Shown here: positions 57,418 through 64,000 of the stretch, one piece after another
How the letters are laid out: each line of letters opens with the position of its first letter
Position numbering within the stretch: position 1 is the stretch's first letter
Notes under the pieces: generated by a model
What the model was told of the DNA's origin: nothing
Seen by the model: only the letters and a program-made list of their open reading frames with translations
Databases searched by the model: none
Source of the DNA: Pseudomonas rhizophila
Lineage (GTDB): Bacteria > Pseudomonadota > Gammaproteobacteria > Pseudomonadales > Pseudomonadaceae
Assembly (NCBI RefSeq): GCF_003033885.1
Contig: NZ_CP024081.1
Coordinates: 5,453,178 to 5,517,177, forward strand
DNA length: 64,000 bases
Direction of reading: 5' to 3'
Program-made: the position numbers and the translations under genes

Positions 57418-57689
57418 GCAAAACATTTGATATGGAACTGTTCCTGGCGAGCGTACTGACTGGATCGTATACCACACGTCAACGTCACCTTCGGCAGGCA
57501 AAGATAATCCAAACGACAATTGTTAATCGCTGGAACCTGGAAAACCCGTGGATATGGCAACGAAAGCACCTTATATGGTTCCTAAACAACAGCGCGAATA
57601 ATAAGTCAACCTCCACCCATTATTATTACGTACTGACCGCTCGTTTGATCGTATCTCGGTTAAAAAAAGGGTGGCGGTTACCGAAATAA
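57414..57689 (+). CDS. Small protein coupled to the second recombinase
   Basis: 91 residues (MSKTFDMELFLASVLTGSYT ...). The ATG overlaps the recombinase stop, so it is translated with it. The sequence TRQRHLRQAKIIQTTIVNRW, then WIWQRKHLIWFLNNSANNKS and YYYVLTARLIVSRLKKGW, reads like a free-standing integrase core-binding (SAM-like) helical domain, which would suit an accessory DNA-binding or directionality role. That is inference; no family can be named. AT content rises from here on. Confidence 0.65.
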   Translation: MSKTFDMELFLASVLTGSYTTRQRHLRQAKIIQTTIVNRWNLENPWIWQRKHLIWFLNNSANNKSTSTHYYYVLTARLIVSRLKKGWRLPK

Positions 57690-57822
57690 CCATACGAAAT
57701 TTTTTGGGACGATGCTTACTCTGGAGAAGTCATGCTAAGCTCTGATGCACCAATTAAAAGCGAAAAACTCAACAACAAATTACAACCGGCCAGCAATCAA
57801 CATTACTCCTTTAAAAGTCACC

Positions 57823-58611
57823 ATGAACAAAAAAGTTATTTTATGTGCCTGGATCTGCGCAACATCTATAATTCAGATTTTTTTGGATAAAGTTATTTTC
57901 CCAGAAAATGACAAAATACAATATAGAGAGATGGAACTCTACAGACCACGAGCGGACTTCGAATACAAATTAACTGAACTGTTAAAAAGTATACGCACCA
58001 ACCAGTATTATGAGAAGTTAAACATTGAAAATACAAAACGAACAATTGACACAGCCTATATACATACACTTCTTGAGTATCATCGAGAGATCGTTCAGCT
58101 CTACGACGTAGCGGGATCAAAAGAAATTCTATTAGCGCTTCAAGAAATGGGTACCGATATTGTACGAATGTCTAAGAGCATTGGATATAATACTTGCGTT
58201 CCCAGCGATCAGTTTTCCAACTTCAATACTTCTGCAAAAGAGATAGCTCCGCTAATAGATAAATTAAGTTCCATCAAAGAAAACATATTAAACTTTGACG
58301 AAAAAATTCGTAAAGCTAAACCTGATCATCTCGAAAACGGAAAGTTTGATACTGAAGCAGCGGCAGAAAAGGTCAGGCTATTGATCGAGCTTATGAAAGA
58401 TCCATATCTATATGTTAGATTCAACAACAAAGACCCAATTTCTGATTTCCAAAAATACATAAATGACTTCGACACCATACATGAGACATATAGAACCTGC
58501 GCTGCCAACTATGCAGAGAGAAACGAACACAACAACCACATTAAATTGTTTTATCAAATTATGACCTTCTTAATTCTCACCATACTTATGTATAGAAAAG
58601 ACTTGTTATAA
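57823..58611 (+). CDS. Two-helix membrane protein of unknown function
   Basis: 262 residues from ATG 57823 (MNKKVILCAWICATSIIQIF); the same frame is open to ATG 57745. Transmembrane helices at both ends (VILCAWICATSIIQIFLDKVIF and IKLFYQIMTFLILTILMY) bracket a ~210-residue helical soluble domain with many charged residues (KLTELLKSIRTNQYYEKLN, TAYIHTLLEYHREIVQLYD). Two cysteines (NTCVPS, RTCAAN) could bond if the domain is periplasmic. AT-rich codon use marks it as foreign. The strongest ribosome site nearby (GGAG at 57723) serves ATG 57732 of a 52-residue frame (to 57890) offset from this one, so the true start is unclear. Convergent with the nuclease gene. Confidence 0.65.
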   Translation: MNKKVILCAWICATSIIQIFLDKVIFPENDKIQYREMELYRPRADFEYKLTELLKSIRTNQYYEKLNIENTKRTIDTAYIHTLLEYHREIVQLYDVAGSKEILLALQEMGTDIVRMSKSIGYNTCVPSDQFSNFNTSAKEIAPLIDKLSSIKENILNFDEKIRKAKPDHLENGKFDTEAAAEKVRLLIELMKDPYLYVRFNNKDPISDFQKYINDFDTIHETYRTCAANYAERNEHNNHIKLFYQIMTFLILTILMYRKDLL

Positions 58612-58642
58612 ATATTCAAATATTCAAATATTCAAATATTCA
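58611..58642. repeat. Tandem 8-base repeat (AATATTCA x4)
   Basis: Four perfect copies of AATATTCA begin at the last base of the membrane-protein stop codon. A short repeat of this type can slip during replication. The remaining sequence to 58893 is AT-rich and non-coding. Confidence 0.9.
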
Positions 58643-58893
58643 AGAAATATCATCCACGTTGATTAGTAATGCTTTACATAGCCATGACTGATCAACACAC
58701 CGTTCGCCTTTGGTCGAGTAGAGAGAGAGAGCGCTTACAACCCATGCAAACTTAAACCCATTGAACTGCCTAAAACATACCAAATATCTTGTCACTTTAC
58801 TTTTACCAAGTCGGTACAGTTCGGGGGAGATTATTGGCCACCCTGGATACTTAAATTGATTTCTCCATTGCTAAAGTAAAATTAATAGCGAGA

Positions 58894-59307
58894 TTAAGGC
58901 ATATCGCTTTTTGGCATAGCATTGAGCGAACTGTCACTTGTAGCCCATGGTTTTACAGTAGTCACAGATTTACGATTCGGCTTAATTTTTTGTTTCCGCA
59001 CCGACCCCCATTGATAAATAAGTTCTTGTTCGTATGCCTCTACATCCTTGAATGCAGCTTCTCCAATATGTGCAATGTAGAGTGAAAAATCAGATCGTAA
59101 CATTCCAGCAATCAAGTGCATATATCCACTGTTATACCTAGCAGAAGCTGTATAACCAGAACTTTGACTTGTACCGAAACTCTTAGCTTTACCTATATAA
59201 AAAGGCCTATCTCCATCTTGAGGATGGTGGAATACGTACAAACAGAAGCACTGACGCTTAGCATCTTCGAGTGTATCGTATGTAAACTTTTCCCAAACCA
59301 GTTGCAT
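58894..59307 (-). CDS. GIY-YIG nuclease-like protein
   Basis: 137 residues. The fold signature is degenerate but recognisable: CLYVFHH (residues 22-28) for the GIY strand, PFYIGKAKSFG (35-45) for YIG, an arginine in TASARYNSGYMHLI (Arg57), LYIAHIGEAAFKDVEAYEQELIYQWG with the metal-binding Glu near 93-95. A basic tail (VRKQKIKPNRKSVTTVKP) may touch DNA. It is a stand-alone nuclease domain of minimal size. It lies 184 bases after the helicase stop on the same strand, with GGGGT as ribosome site. Probably partners the helicase. Confidence 0.78.
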   Translation of the reverse strand: MQLVWEKFTYDTLEDAKRQCFCLYVFHHPQDGDRPFYIGKAKSFGTSQSSGYTASARYNSGYMHLIAGMLRSDFSLYIAHIGEAAFKDVEAYEQELIYQWGSVRKQKIKPNRKSVTTVKPWATSDSSLNAMPKSDMP

Positions 59308-59491
59308 TGGTTTACCCCGACATCAAACTACAATCATTATAAAAACAGTGCGGCAAAACTTCAGATTTGTTTTCGAGTAAATCTTACCATGCTATAAATA
59401 ACTAACTCCCCTTAGGTACTACAAGAGTCACAAAACCAAACTTGCCCTCACTGAACCTCTCAATCAATGAGTACCACTCACAAAAAAGCCC

Positions 59492-62400
59492 CTAGGAAAC
59501 GAACACCTTGAATGCCACATCATTATTTGCCGAAGTTGCTGTCCATGAGTCTAGCAACTGGAATGCCTGAAGACTTTCATGTATGCATTCATTACCGCGA
59601 CTCACTTGATTAGAAAAATGAGTCCGAGAAAAAGCGTTTCCGATCACAATCCAAATTTCTTTTTCCACCCGTAAAGAATTTCTTCGTTCAGTAAACACGC
59701 GCCACGCTTCATCAACCACAGTCTCATAACCCACCCCTAATCTCGCCATATAAGCGTCGGGGGCTTCCTTATGAATCAGCCGCACTCGCTTTAGGAGGTC
59801 TGGGTGAGTTAGATCTAATCGCCACGGAGCGCCTAGCAATCGATGATTCCCAAACTTAAGATCCTTATTAGGACTTATCAAAACCTCCATATTTTTTATT
59901 GCTTGCCCACCTACTTCTGCAATTGCACCCGCTGAGGATCGCGGCTGCAAAGTATCTCCACACTTAACATGTATAAATACCAACTTTGTTTCAGAACTGG
60001 CAATAAAATCTGCAGGCTCTGTATTTAAATCAGTGCAGAGCAAATAATCAATATCAGGTATATGCGAGAAAAATGGACCATATTCAGCCACACGCATATT
60101 AGAGTCATTTACATTTCGAATTTTGTCTATTAAAAAAAACACGGAATTAGGTAGAAAAGCGTTTTGTACCAACCCAGCGGAACCTCCTTTTTCATCCATT
60201 CCGGGCGAAAGCAACTCGTTTACCTTTATAATTGAGCGACCTATGGCGGATTTATCTAAGTCAAATCCTGCCTCAAGTGGTAGTCTAAATTTATAATATC
60301 GTCCTTGGTAGAACGCTGATGAATTTATATACAGAATCCTCTGCAATCCAGCAGTAAACACTTCCGTCATCGACTGTCCAGAGAAAAACTCCTGCCCGGA
60401 ATCAGATATCTGTTGATTAAGAAGCCTGTAGTTACTATCTAAAACAAGTCTAGGTGCGTGTGTATTTATGTCATATGACAAATAGATATGCACATCTCCT
60501 AGTTCCGCCCGATAAACAAAACTATTAGAGCCAGACACATACTCTAGATAAATAATATCATTAATTAAATTAAACTCCTGCCCATTTAACGCAAACATCA
60601 GAGGATCGGAAAAATCACAAAAATCAAGAATGATGCTTGCAGGCTCACACTCCGGAGGGTTAGCAACGGGCTTCGCGAAAGAATTTATTAAATTACTTTC
60701 GACGACCCTTCCGCTATTTATCACATCTACAACATCATCTATCCACGCAGCTAATCCGCGCAGACTTAGGTTCCTATTCTTCTGATCAGAAATTCGTCCA
60801 GATCCTACACCGAGGTAATAGCTACTTTGTGCAACACCATTCTGCGATAGATTATCAACCATAAGTGTTGACAGTGCATAGGAGGCGTTGGACTGCGCCG
60901 AGTGAATATCTTCGAGATTACGTCCTCGCCATGAGACTCCTTCTGGACGCCGCCTAGCTTCGCCTATGGCCATACTTGTGGCCGACTTGGTTCTAATGCG
61001 GTCAGTTCTTGCTCCGAGGGATAGAATTTCCTCCAGTGAAATTACACCGCCAAGACCAATTTCAGCTTCACTCGAATAGTTAACGCCTCTACTATCATAA
61101 ACAACGAATAGGTCACCAAGCTCTCTACAAATTACAACTTGAAGCGCCGGCTCAAAAAATAAAGAATCCTTTAAAAACCTTGAATTACTAAAACTTATGC
61201 TTAGAGCAATTGAAAAACCTAGAGACTCTCGAATTACGACAAGCTCACCAGCCATAGTGAGCTTCCAATATAAGGCATCTATAAATTTAGCCATCGTAAA
61301 AGCAGGCGTCTTCTTTATAAAACAGAGAGATGCCAGAGGAATAGTTAAGCTTTGTTCCACATCGAAATTATCAATATCAAATTTCTTCCTAAAGCCTGAG
61401 TCAAAATAACTTACATCAGGGAAGGCATCAAGATACCTCTTTAGGAGCATTGATGTATCAAGTGACTTTAAGAACGAAACACAATTATCGCGAACACTAA
61501 TATACTCATCAAAATCTAGGAAATTTCTCCACAAGCTCGAGTTGGAGTTCGAGTTTATTTCCAACGTAAACGCATCATAATTCCGATGTGCCCGAACAAC
61601 CCGCCCGACTGTTTGCACAAGCTCTCGACCACTACGGACGGCATATGTCAGAACCAGAATTTTTGCTTGTGGAATATCTATACCTTCATCAAGTTTTCTC
61701 TGATGAATAATCACATCATAACTGGAGTTTTTAAGTGACCTAGGAACTGTAGATTTAAAGTTCTCTCTTGCATCGCCTGAAAACTGTTGGTGGACAGCCA
61801 ATACAGAAAACTCCGGAGAAAATAATTCGGCGTATAACTCTATAGCTTCAACATTTTCGCATTTTACAATACACTTGGTATTAGGCTGTTGCTCTAAAAG
61901 TTCTTTTACACGCGGAAGCAGTCTTTCATAAGCCATAGACTCCCAAACCGGCTCACAGAGAACATTGTCTTCAAGCGCATGTTTGTATGTATAAACATAG
62001 CTCCATTCGGGAGCAACATCAAATTTAAATAAATCGTTTCTATATGGCGTAGCAGTTATTATGACTTTATGGGCTCTAAATGACCGTGATATTTCACTCC
62101 AGATTGGGGACGGCTCGGAATGTCCCTCATCCACAATTACCAGATCCACAGCCTCAACTAACGCACTTAAAGCCACCTCAGATAGCGACGACAACATCTG
62201 AAAAGTAGTAACATTTATACTTTTATCTTCAGTAAGTGCCACACCATCAATTACTGTTTTCAATTCAATATCATATTCAGGCAGTCTATCAGTGAAAAAC
62301 TCCCCTGAAAGCTGCTTAACCAGTTGCTCCCGTACCGCCGAACGATGGCAAATAACTAATATTTTCTGCTGTTGCCCAAAGTGGGCTAGAACAGAAATCA

Positions 62401-62557
62401 CTCCTGTTTTACCACCCCCGGTGGGCATGCTTACCAAGCATGAATGGCGAATTTCTGGTTGGTTAAGGTAATCGAATGCCAGCTCAAGCGCATTTTTCTG
62501 GCCTTTACGAAGGACATTCCAAAGGTCGTCGTTAACTTCTACAGCCCCGAACTCCAT
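59492..62557 (-). CDS. Large SF2 (DEAD/DEAH-type) helicase with long C-terminal extension, candidate defence protein
   Basis: 1,021 residues from ATG 62557, which has GGAG seven bases upstream; the frame extends 57 bases further to ATG 62614 without a ribosome site. Helicase motifs (numbers for the shorter form): Q-like LRKGQKNAL (17-25), Walker A MPTGGGKT (44-51), DEGH box (143-146), TATP (168-171), LDEGIDIP (289-296) and VGRVVRAHR (317-325). All are intact, so an active ATPase is expected. About 690 residues follow. Most match nothing I know, but near residue 845-890 ADFIASSETKLVFIHVKCGD followed by EVGGQAIKNM resembles a PD-(D/E)xK-type nuclease core with His in place of the Glu. AT-rich codon use. 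First gene of a two-gene unit with the GIY-YIG protein. Confidence 0.85.
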   Translation of the reverse strand: MEFGAVEVNDDLWNVLRKGQKNALELAFDYLNQPEIRHSCLVSMPTGGGKTGVISVLAHFGQQQKILVICHRSAVREQLVKQLSGEFFTDRLPEYDIELKTVIDGVALTEDKSINVTTFQMLSSLSEVALSALVEAVDLVIVDEGHSEPSPIWSEISRSFRAHKVIITATPYRNDLFKFDVAPEWSYVYTYKHALEDNVLCEPVWESMAYERLLPRVKELLEQQPNTKCIVKCENVEAIELYAELFSPEFSVLAVHQQFSGDARENFKSTVPRSLKNSSYDVIIHQRKLDEGIDIPQAKILVLTYAVRSGRELVQTVGRVVRAHRNYDAFTLEINSNSNSSLWRNFLDFDEYISVRDNCVSFLKSLDTSMLLKRYLDAFPDVSYFDSGFRKKFDIDNFDVEQSLTIPLASLCFIKKTPAFTMAKFIDALYWKLTMAGELVVIRESLGFSIALSISFSNSRFLKDSLFFEPALQVVICRELGDLFVVYDSRGVNYSSEAEIGLGGVISLEEILSLGARTDRIRTKSATSMAIGEARRRPEGVSWRGRNLEDIHSAQSNASYALSTLMVDNLSQNGVAQSSYYLGVGSGRISDQKNRNLSLRGLAAWIDDVVDVINSGRVVESNLINSFAKPVANPPECEPASIILDFCDFSDPLMFALNGQEFNLINDIIYLEYVSGSNSFVYRAELGDVHIYLSYDINTHAPRLVLDSNYRLLNQQISDSGQEFFSGQSMTEVFTAGLQRILYINSSAFYQGRYYKFRLPLEAGFDLDKSAIGRSIIKVNELLSPGMDEKGGSAGLVQNAFLPNSVFFLIDKIRNVNDSNMRVAEYGPFFSHIPDIDYLLCTDLNTEPADFIASSETKLVFIHVKCGDTLQPRSSAGAIAEVGGQAIKNMEVLISPNKDLKFGNHRLLGAPWRLDLTHPDLLKRVRLIHKEAPDAYMARLGVGYETVVDEAWRVFTERRNSLRVEKEIWIVIGNAFSRTHFSNQVSRGNECIHESLQAFQLLDSWTATSANNDVAFKVFVS

Positions 62558-62833
62558 TTCTGATCTCCATACCCTACGCTCAGCACCGGGATAGTTAGCT
62601 GAGTCGGAAAGCATACCGGCACAAAGCTACTACACCCACATATTTTTGACTATTCACTACCAGCCCTCCCTTCAATGCAATTCGCTTCTGCAAATTAAAC
62701 GAATATCGCTAATTTTCATCAGGAGGGCTCAAAAAGTCAGATGCGTGCGTCTTCACCTAGCTAGAGGTAGATTTAGGGGTATATCCAAGACTAGCCGCCT
62801 ATAAAAAACTTTATTTACAGATAGTTAGGTATA

Positions 62834-62862
62834 GGTTCGACTCCTGGTGCCGCACCATACAA
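62834..62862 (+). repeat. attR: right-end attachment repeat
   Basis: GGTTCGACTCCTGGTGCCG followed by CACCATACAA, the copy of the tRNA-Thr 3' end with one G missing in the acceptor stem. It is followed at once by a terminator that would originally have served the tRNA. Confidence 0.92.
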
Positions 62863-62863
62863 A

Positions 62864-62897
62864 ACAAAGCCCTCGCAGAAATGCGAGGGCTTTGTTG
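62864..62897 (+). terminator. Displaced terminator of tRNA-Thr
   Basis: ACAAAGCCCTCGCA / TGCGAGGGCTTTGT with a short loop and TTGTTT tail, two bases after attR. Confidence 0.9.
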
Positions 62898-62918
62898 TTT
62901 CTGCACGCCCACTTTTCT

Positions 62919-62992
62919 GTGGGAGCGAGCCTGCTCGCGATGAGGCCATCACCGCCACCGACACTCTGCCATACAGACGCAAGCTCGCTCCG
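62919..62992. repeat. Decayed REPIN
   Basis: One intact REP half at 62919-62941; the partner near 62978-62992 retains only GCAAGCTCGCTCC before diverging. First REP sequence after the island. Confidence 0.85.
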
Positions 62993-63084
62993 TCCGCCCC
63001 AGATGCGTTAATCCCGGACACACAATTTCTAACCCCGCCAGCATGGCGCCACGATTGTCCCCTATCCAATCGACCGCTACCTTC

Positions 63085-63361
63085 CAACTGTCGCTGCCAA
63101 TTCAGCGACCGGGCGTAAGAAACCCGAAGTACATCAAGGCGTATCAGCTGCGCCTCGCTTACTAATGCTGGCGTTTTTTGTGTCTGCGATATGCGTTATG
63201 GCGGCTTTGCGCGGGACGCCTTCGAGTGTGCGGGAGCCTTGATTCCCGGTTTTCCTACCCGTGCATGGCCGCCACCCAATCCCGGACAAGTACGGGGACA
63301 GGCCACGATTCCTAGCTGAAATGAATATGCAGACGCCAAATTAAGCGTGATCTGTCCCCGT
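63085..63361. other. Repeat-derived non-coding sequence with inverted repeat
   Basis: No gene in 62993-63505. Contains a terminator-like CGCC...GGCG-TTTTTT (about 63148-63180), a hairpin GGGAGCCTTGATTCCC (about 63230-63246), and at 63292-63307 / 63346-63361 an inverted repeat (ACGGGGACAGGCCACG / CGTGATCTGTCCCCGT, 14 of 16 pairs). The last resembles ends I associate with REP-associated transposase relics in Pseudomonas. The first part resembles leader sequences seen before small DUF6124/DUF3077 genes, but no such gene follows. Confidence 0.5.
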
Positions 63362-63470
63362 TTTACCTTCCTGGGGCACCTGCGCTGCCAATGCAGGGAT
63401 TGCGCAAGGCAGGCTGCGTGGGCAACCTAGAGGGTTGCGACGAGAGGACTGAGTGAACCTGCTTCCTACC

Positions 63471-63495
63471 TTGACGTTTTATCAACAGATGATAA
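63471..63495 (+). promoter_or_regulatory. Promoter and palindromic operator of the toxin-antitoxin pair
   Basis: TTGACG at 63471-63476 is a good -35. Directly after it TTATCA-ACAGA-TGATAA (63479-63495) is a perfect inverted repeat between the -35 and the toxin start at 63506, the right place for repression by the antitoxin. Confidence 0.65.
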
Positions 63496-63505
63496 GGTTT
63501 GTGAC

Positions 63506-63865
63506 ATGCAAAGGGACTATGGGCTCGACACATTACTGAGCCTGCACCAAGAAATTTTGGCTCAGGAGGGTGGCTACTGGGCCAAGATCGAGGCCTACCA
63601 GGTTGAGCCTTCTGAGCATATCCCGCATGGGATTAAATACTCGCTCACCCTGCATGATCGAGGTGGAACCAGGGTGCTTGGTTATGACAATGCCCACTTG
63701 GTGAAGCCCGCCAAGTTCAAATATGCGGGCCAGGTCCTACCCTACGACCATAAGCATCGGTCGAGCACGGATAAGGGCGTGCCCTATGAATTCAAAGACG
63801 CTCAGCAGTTGCTACGGGATTTTTTCGCAGACGTTGACCGTGTGTTGGAGCAGGTGAAGAAATGA
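63506..63865 (+). CDS. Toxin of TumE type (DUF6516 family)
   Basis: 119 residues. The family pattern is visible: GGYWAKIEAYQVEPSEHIPHGIKYSLTLHDRGGTRVLGYDNAH, then YDHKHRSSTDKGVPYEFKDAQQLLRDFFADVDRVLEQ. The DNAH and YDHKHR motifs are typical of this toxin group, whose molecular target is not settled. Small, soluble, cytosolic. The toxin gene comes first and overlaps the antitoxin gene by four bases. AAGG precedes ATG 63506. Confidence 0.85.
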   Translation: MQRDYGLDTLLSLHQEILAQEGGYWAKIEAYQVEPSEHIPHGIKYSLTLHDRGGTRVLGYDNAHLVKPAKFKYAGQVLPYDHKHRSSTDKGVPYEFKDAQQLLRDFFADVDRVLEQVKK

Positions 63866-64000
63866 AAACATTAAAGATTGGCATCATGTCGCAAGCGCAG
63901 ATGCGTGCCCGTGTATTGGCGATTGCCTGTGGCGAGTACAAGCCCAAGGCAACCGAGCCCAAAATTTGGTTCCCGTCCATGAAGTCGCTGGCCGAGGTGC
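63862..64000 (+). CDS. Antitoxin of TumA type, DNA-binding (truncated by window end)
   Basis: The first 46 residues are visible (MKTLKIGIMSQAQMRARVLA, then IACGEYKPKATEPKIWFPSMKSLAEV). This start is characteristic of the winged-helix HVO_A0114-like antitoxins paired with TumE toxins; the DNA-binding part lies beyond base 64000. ATGA overlap with the toxin. It probably represses at the palindrome 63479-63495. Confidence 0.8.
   Translation, partial: MKTLKIGIMSQAQMRARVLAIACGEYKPKATEPKIWFPSMKSLAEV

Larger units (their letters stand above)
54030..62862 (+). mobile_element. Integrative island at tRNA-Thr (about 8.8 kb)
   Basis: Bounded by the tRNA-Thr 3' end and its repeat at 62834. Its first gene is a P4-type integrase reading away from the tRNA. 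Contents in order: integrase, hairpins and DnaA-box cluster, second tyrosine recombinase with small overlapping ORFs, a two-helix membrane protein, GIY-YIG-like protein, and a large SF2 helicase. From about 57.4 to 62.8 kb the DNA is visibly AT-rich compared with flanks. None of the window's REPINs fall inside it. No capsid, packaging or conjugation genes are present, so it cannot transfer by itself. Confidence 0.9.

Noticed and set aside
58611..58642. Tandem repeat as CRISPR or iteron
   Set aside because: Unit of 8 bases, no spacers, and no replication protein nearby.

Overview
The window is chromosomal DNA of a Pseudomonas of the P. fluorescens group. Evidence: GC-rich coding sequence, a core gene order (typA-thiI-glnA-ntrBC-trmL-secB-grxC-gpmI-envC-ctpA-yibQ-hisBHAF-asmA-mutY) that I know from other pseudomonads, and eleven paired REP palindromes (REPINs) built on the GTGGGAGCGAGC half typical of fluorescent pseudomonads.

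Layout. 1-13.5 kb: two lipoproteins (lipocalin Blc, a small BamE-like protein), a PctA-type amino-acid chemoreceptor, a DUF924 protein, fructose-1,6-bisphosphatase, a DUF2339/DUF3999 membrane pair, glycogen phosphorylase and a YkgJ-type cysteine-cluster protein. 13.5-24.5 kb: typA, thiI and a nitrogen-control block. In that block glnA has a sigma-54 promoter, ntrB is preceded by a canonical NtrC site, and ntrC is followed by an NtrC box, a near-consensus sigma-54 promoter and a three-repeat RNA that matches NrsZ. Between glnA and ntrBC lie a secreted chorismate mutase and two tandem DUF4124 proteins. 24.5-31.6 kb: trmL, secB-grxC-yibN (minus strand) and gpmI, envC, ctpA, yibQ (plus strand). 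31.7-39.2 kb: a periplasmic binding protein, a secreted trypsin-like protease, the his genes with an embedded DUF2164 gene, and an OFA-type transporter. 39.4-53.9 kb: PanZ-like protein, asmA-mutY-yggX in overlapping reading frames, tRNA-Phe, a heme oxygenase/bacteriophytochrome pair flanked by two related lysine-rich small proteins, a polar amino-acid ABC transporter with a trailing methyltransferase gene, and an FkbM methyltransferase.

At 53,954 a tRNA-Thr(TGT) gene marks the left end of an integrated island of about 8.8 kb (54,030-62,862). It is bounded by a 19-bp exact repeat of the tRNA 3' end. The integrase-proximal part carries a P4-type integrase, large hairpins, a cluster of DnaA-box-like sites and a second tyrosine recombinase of a different family with overlapping small ORFs. 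The distal AT-rich part carries a two-helix membrane protein and, on the minus strand, a GIY-YIG nuclease-like gene and a ~1,020-residue SF2 helicase with a long unassigned C-terminal half. That helicase/GIY-YIG pair is the best candidate here for an undescribed, probably antiphage, system. Right of the island the original tRNA terminator and a decayed REPIN reappear, followed by repeat debris and a TumE/TumA-type toxin-antitoxin pair with a palindromic operator at the window edge.
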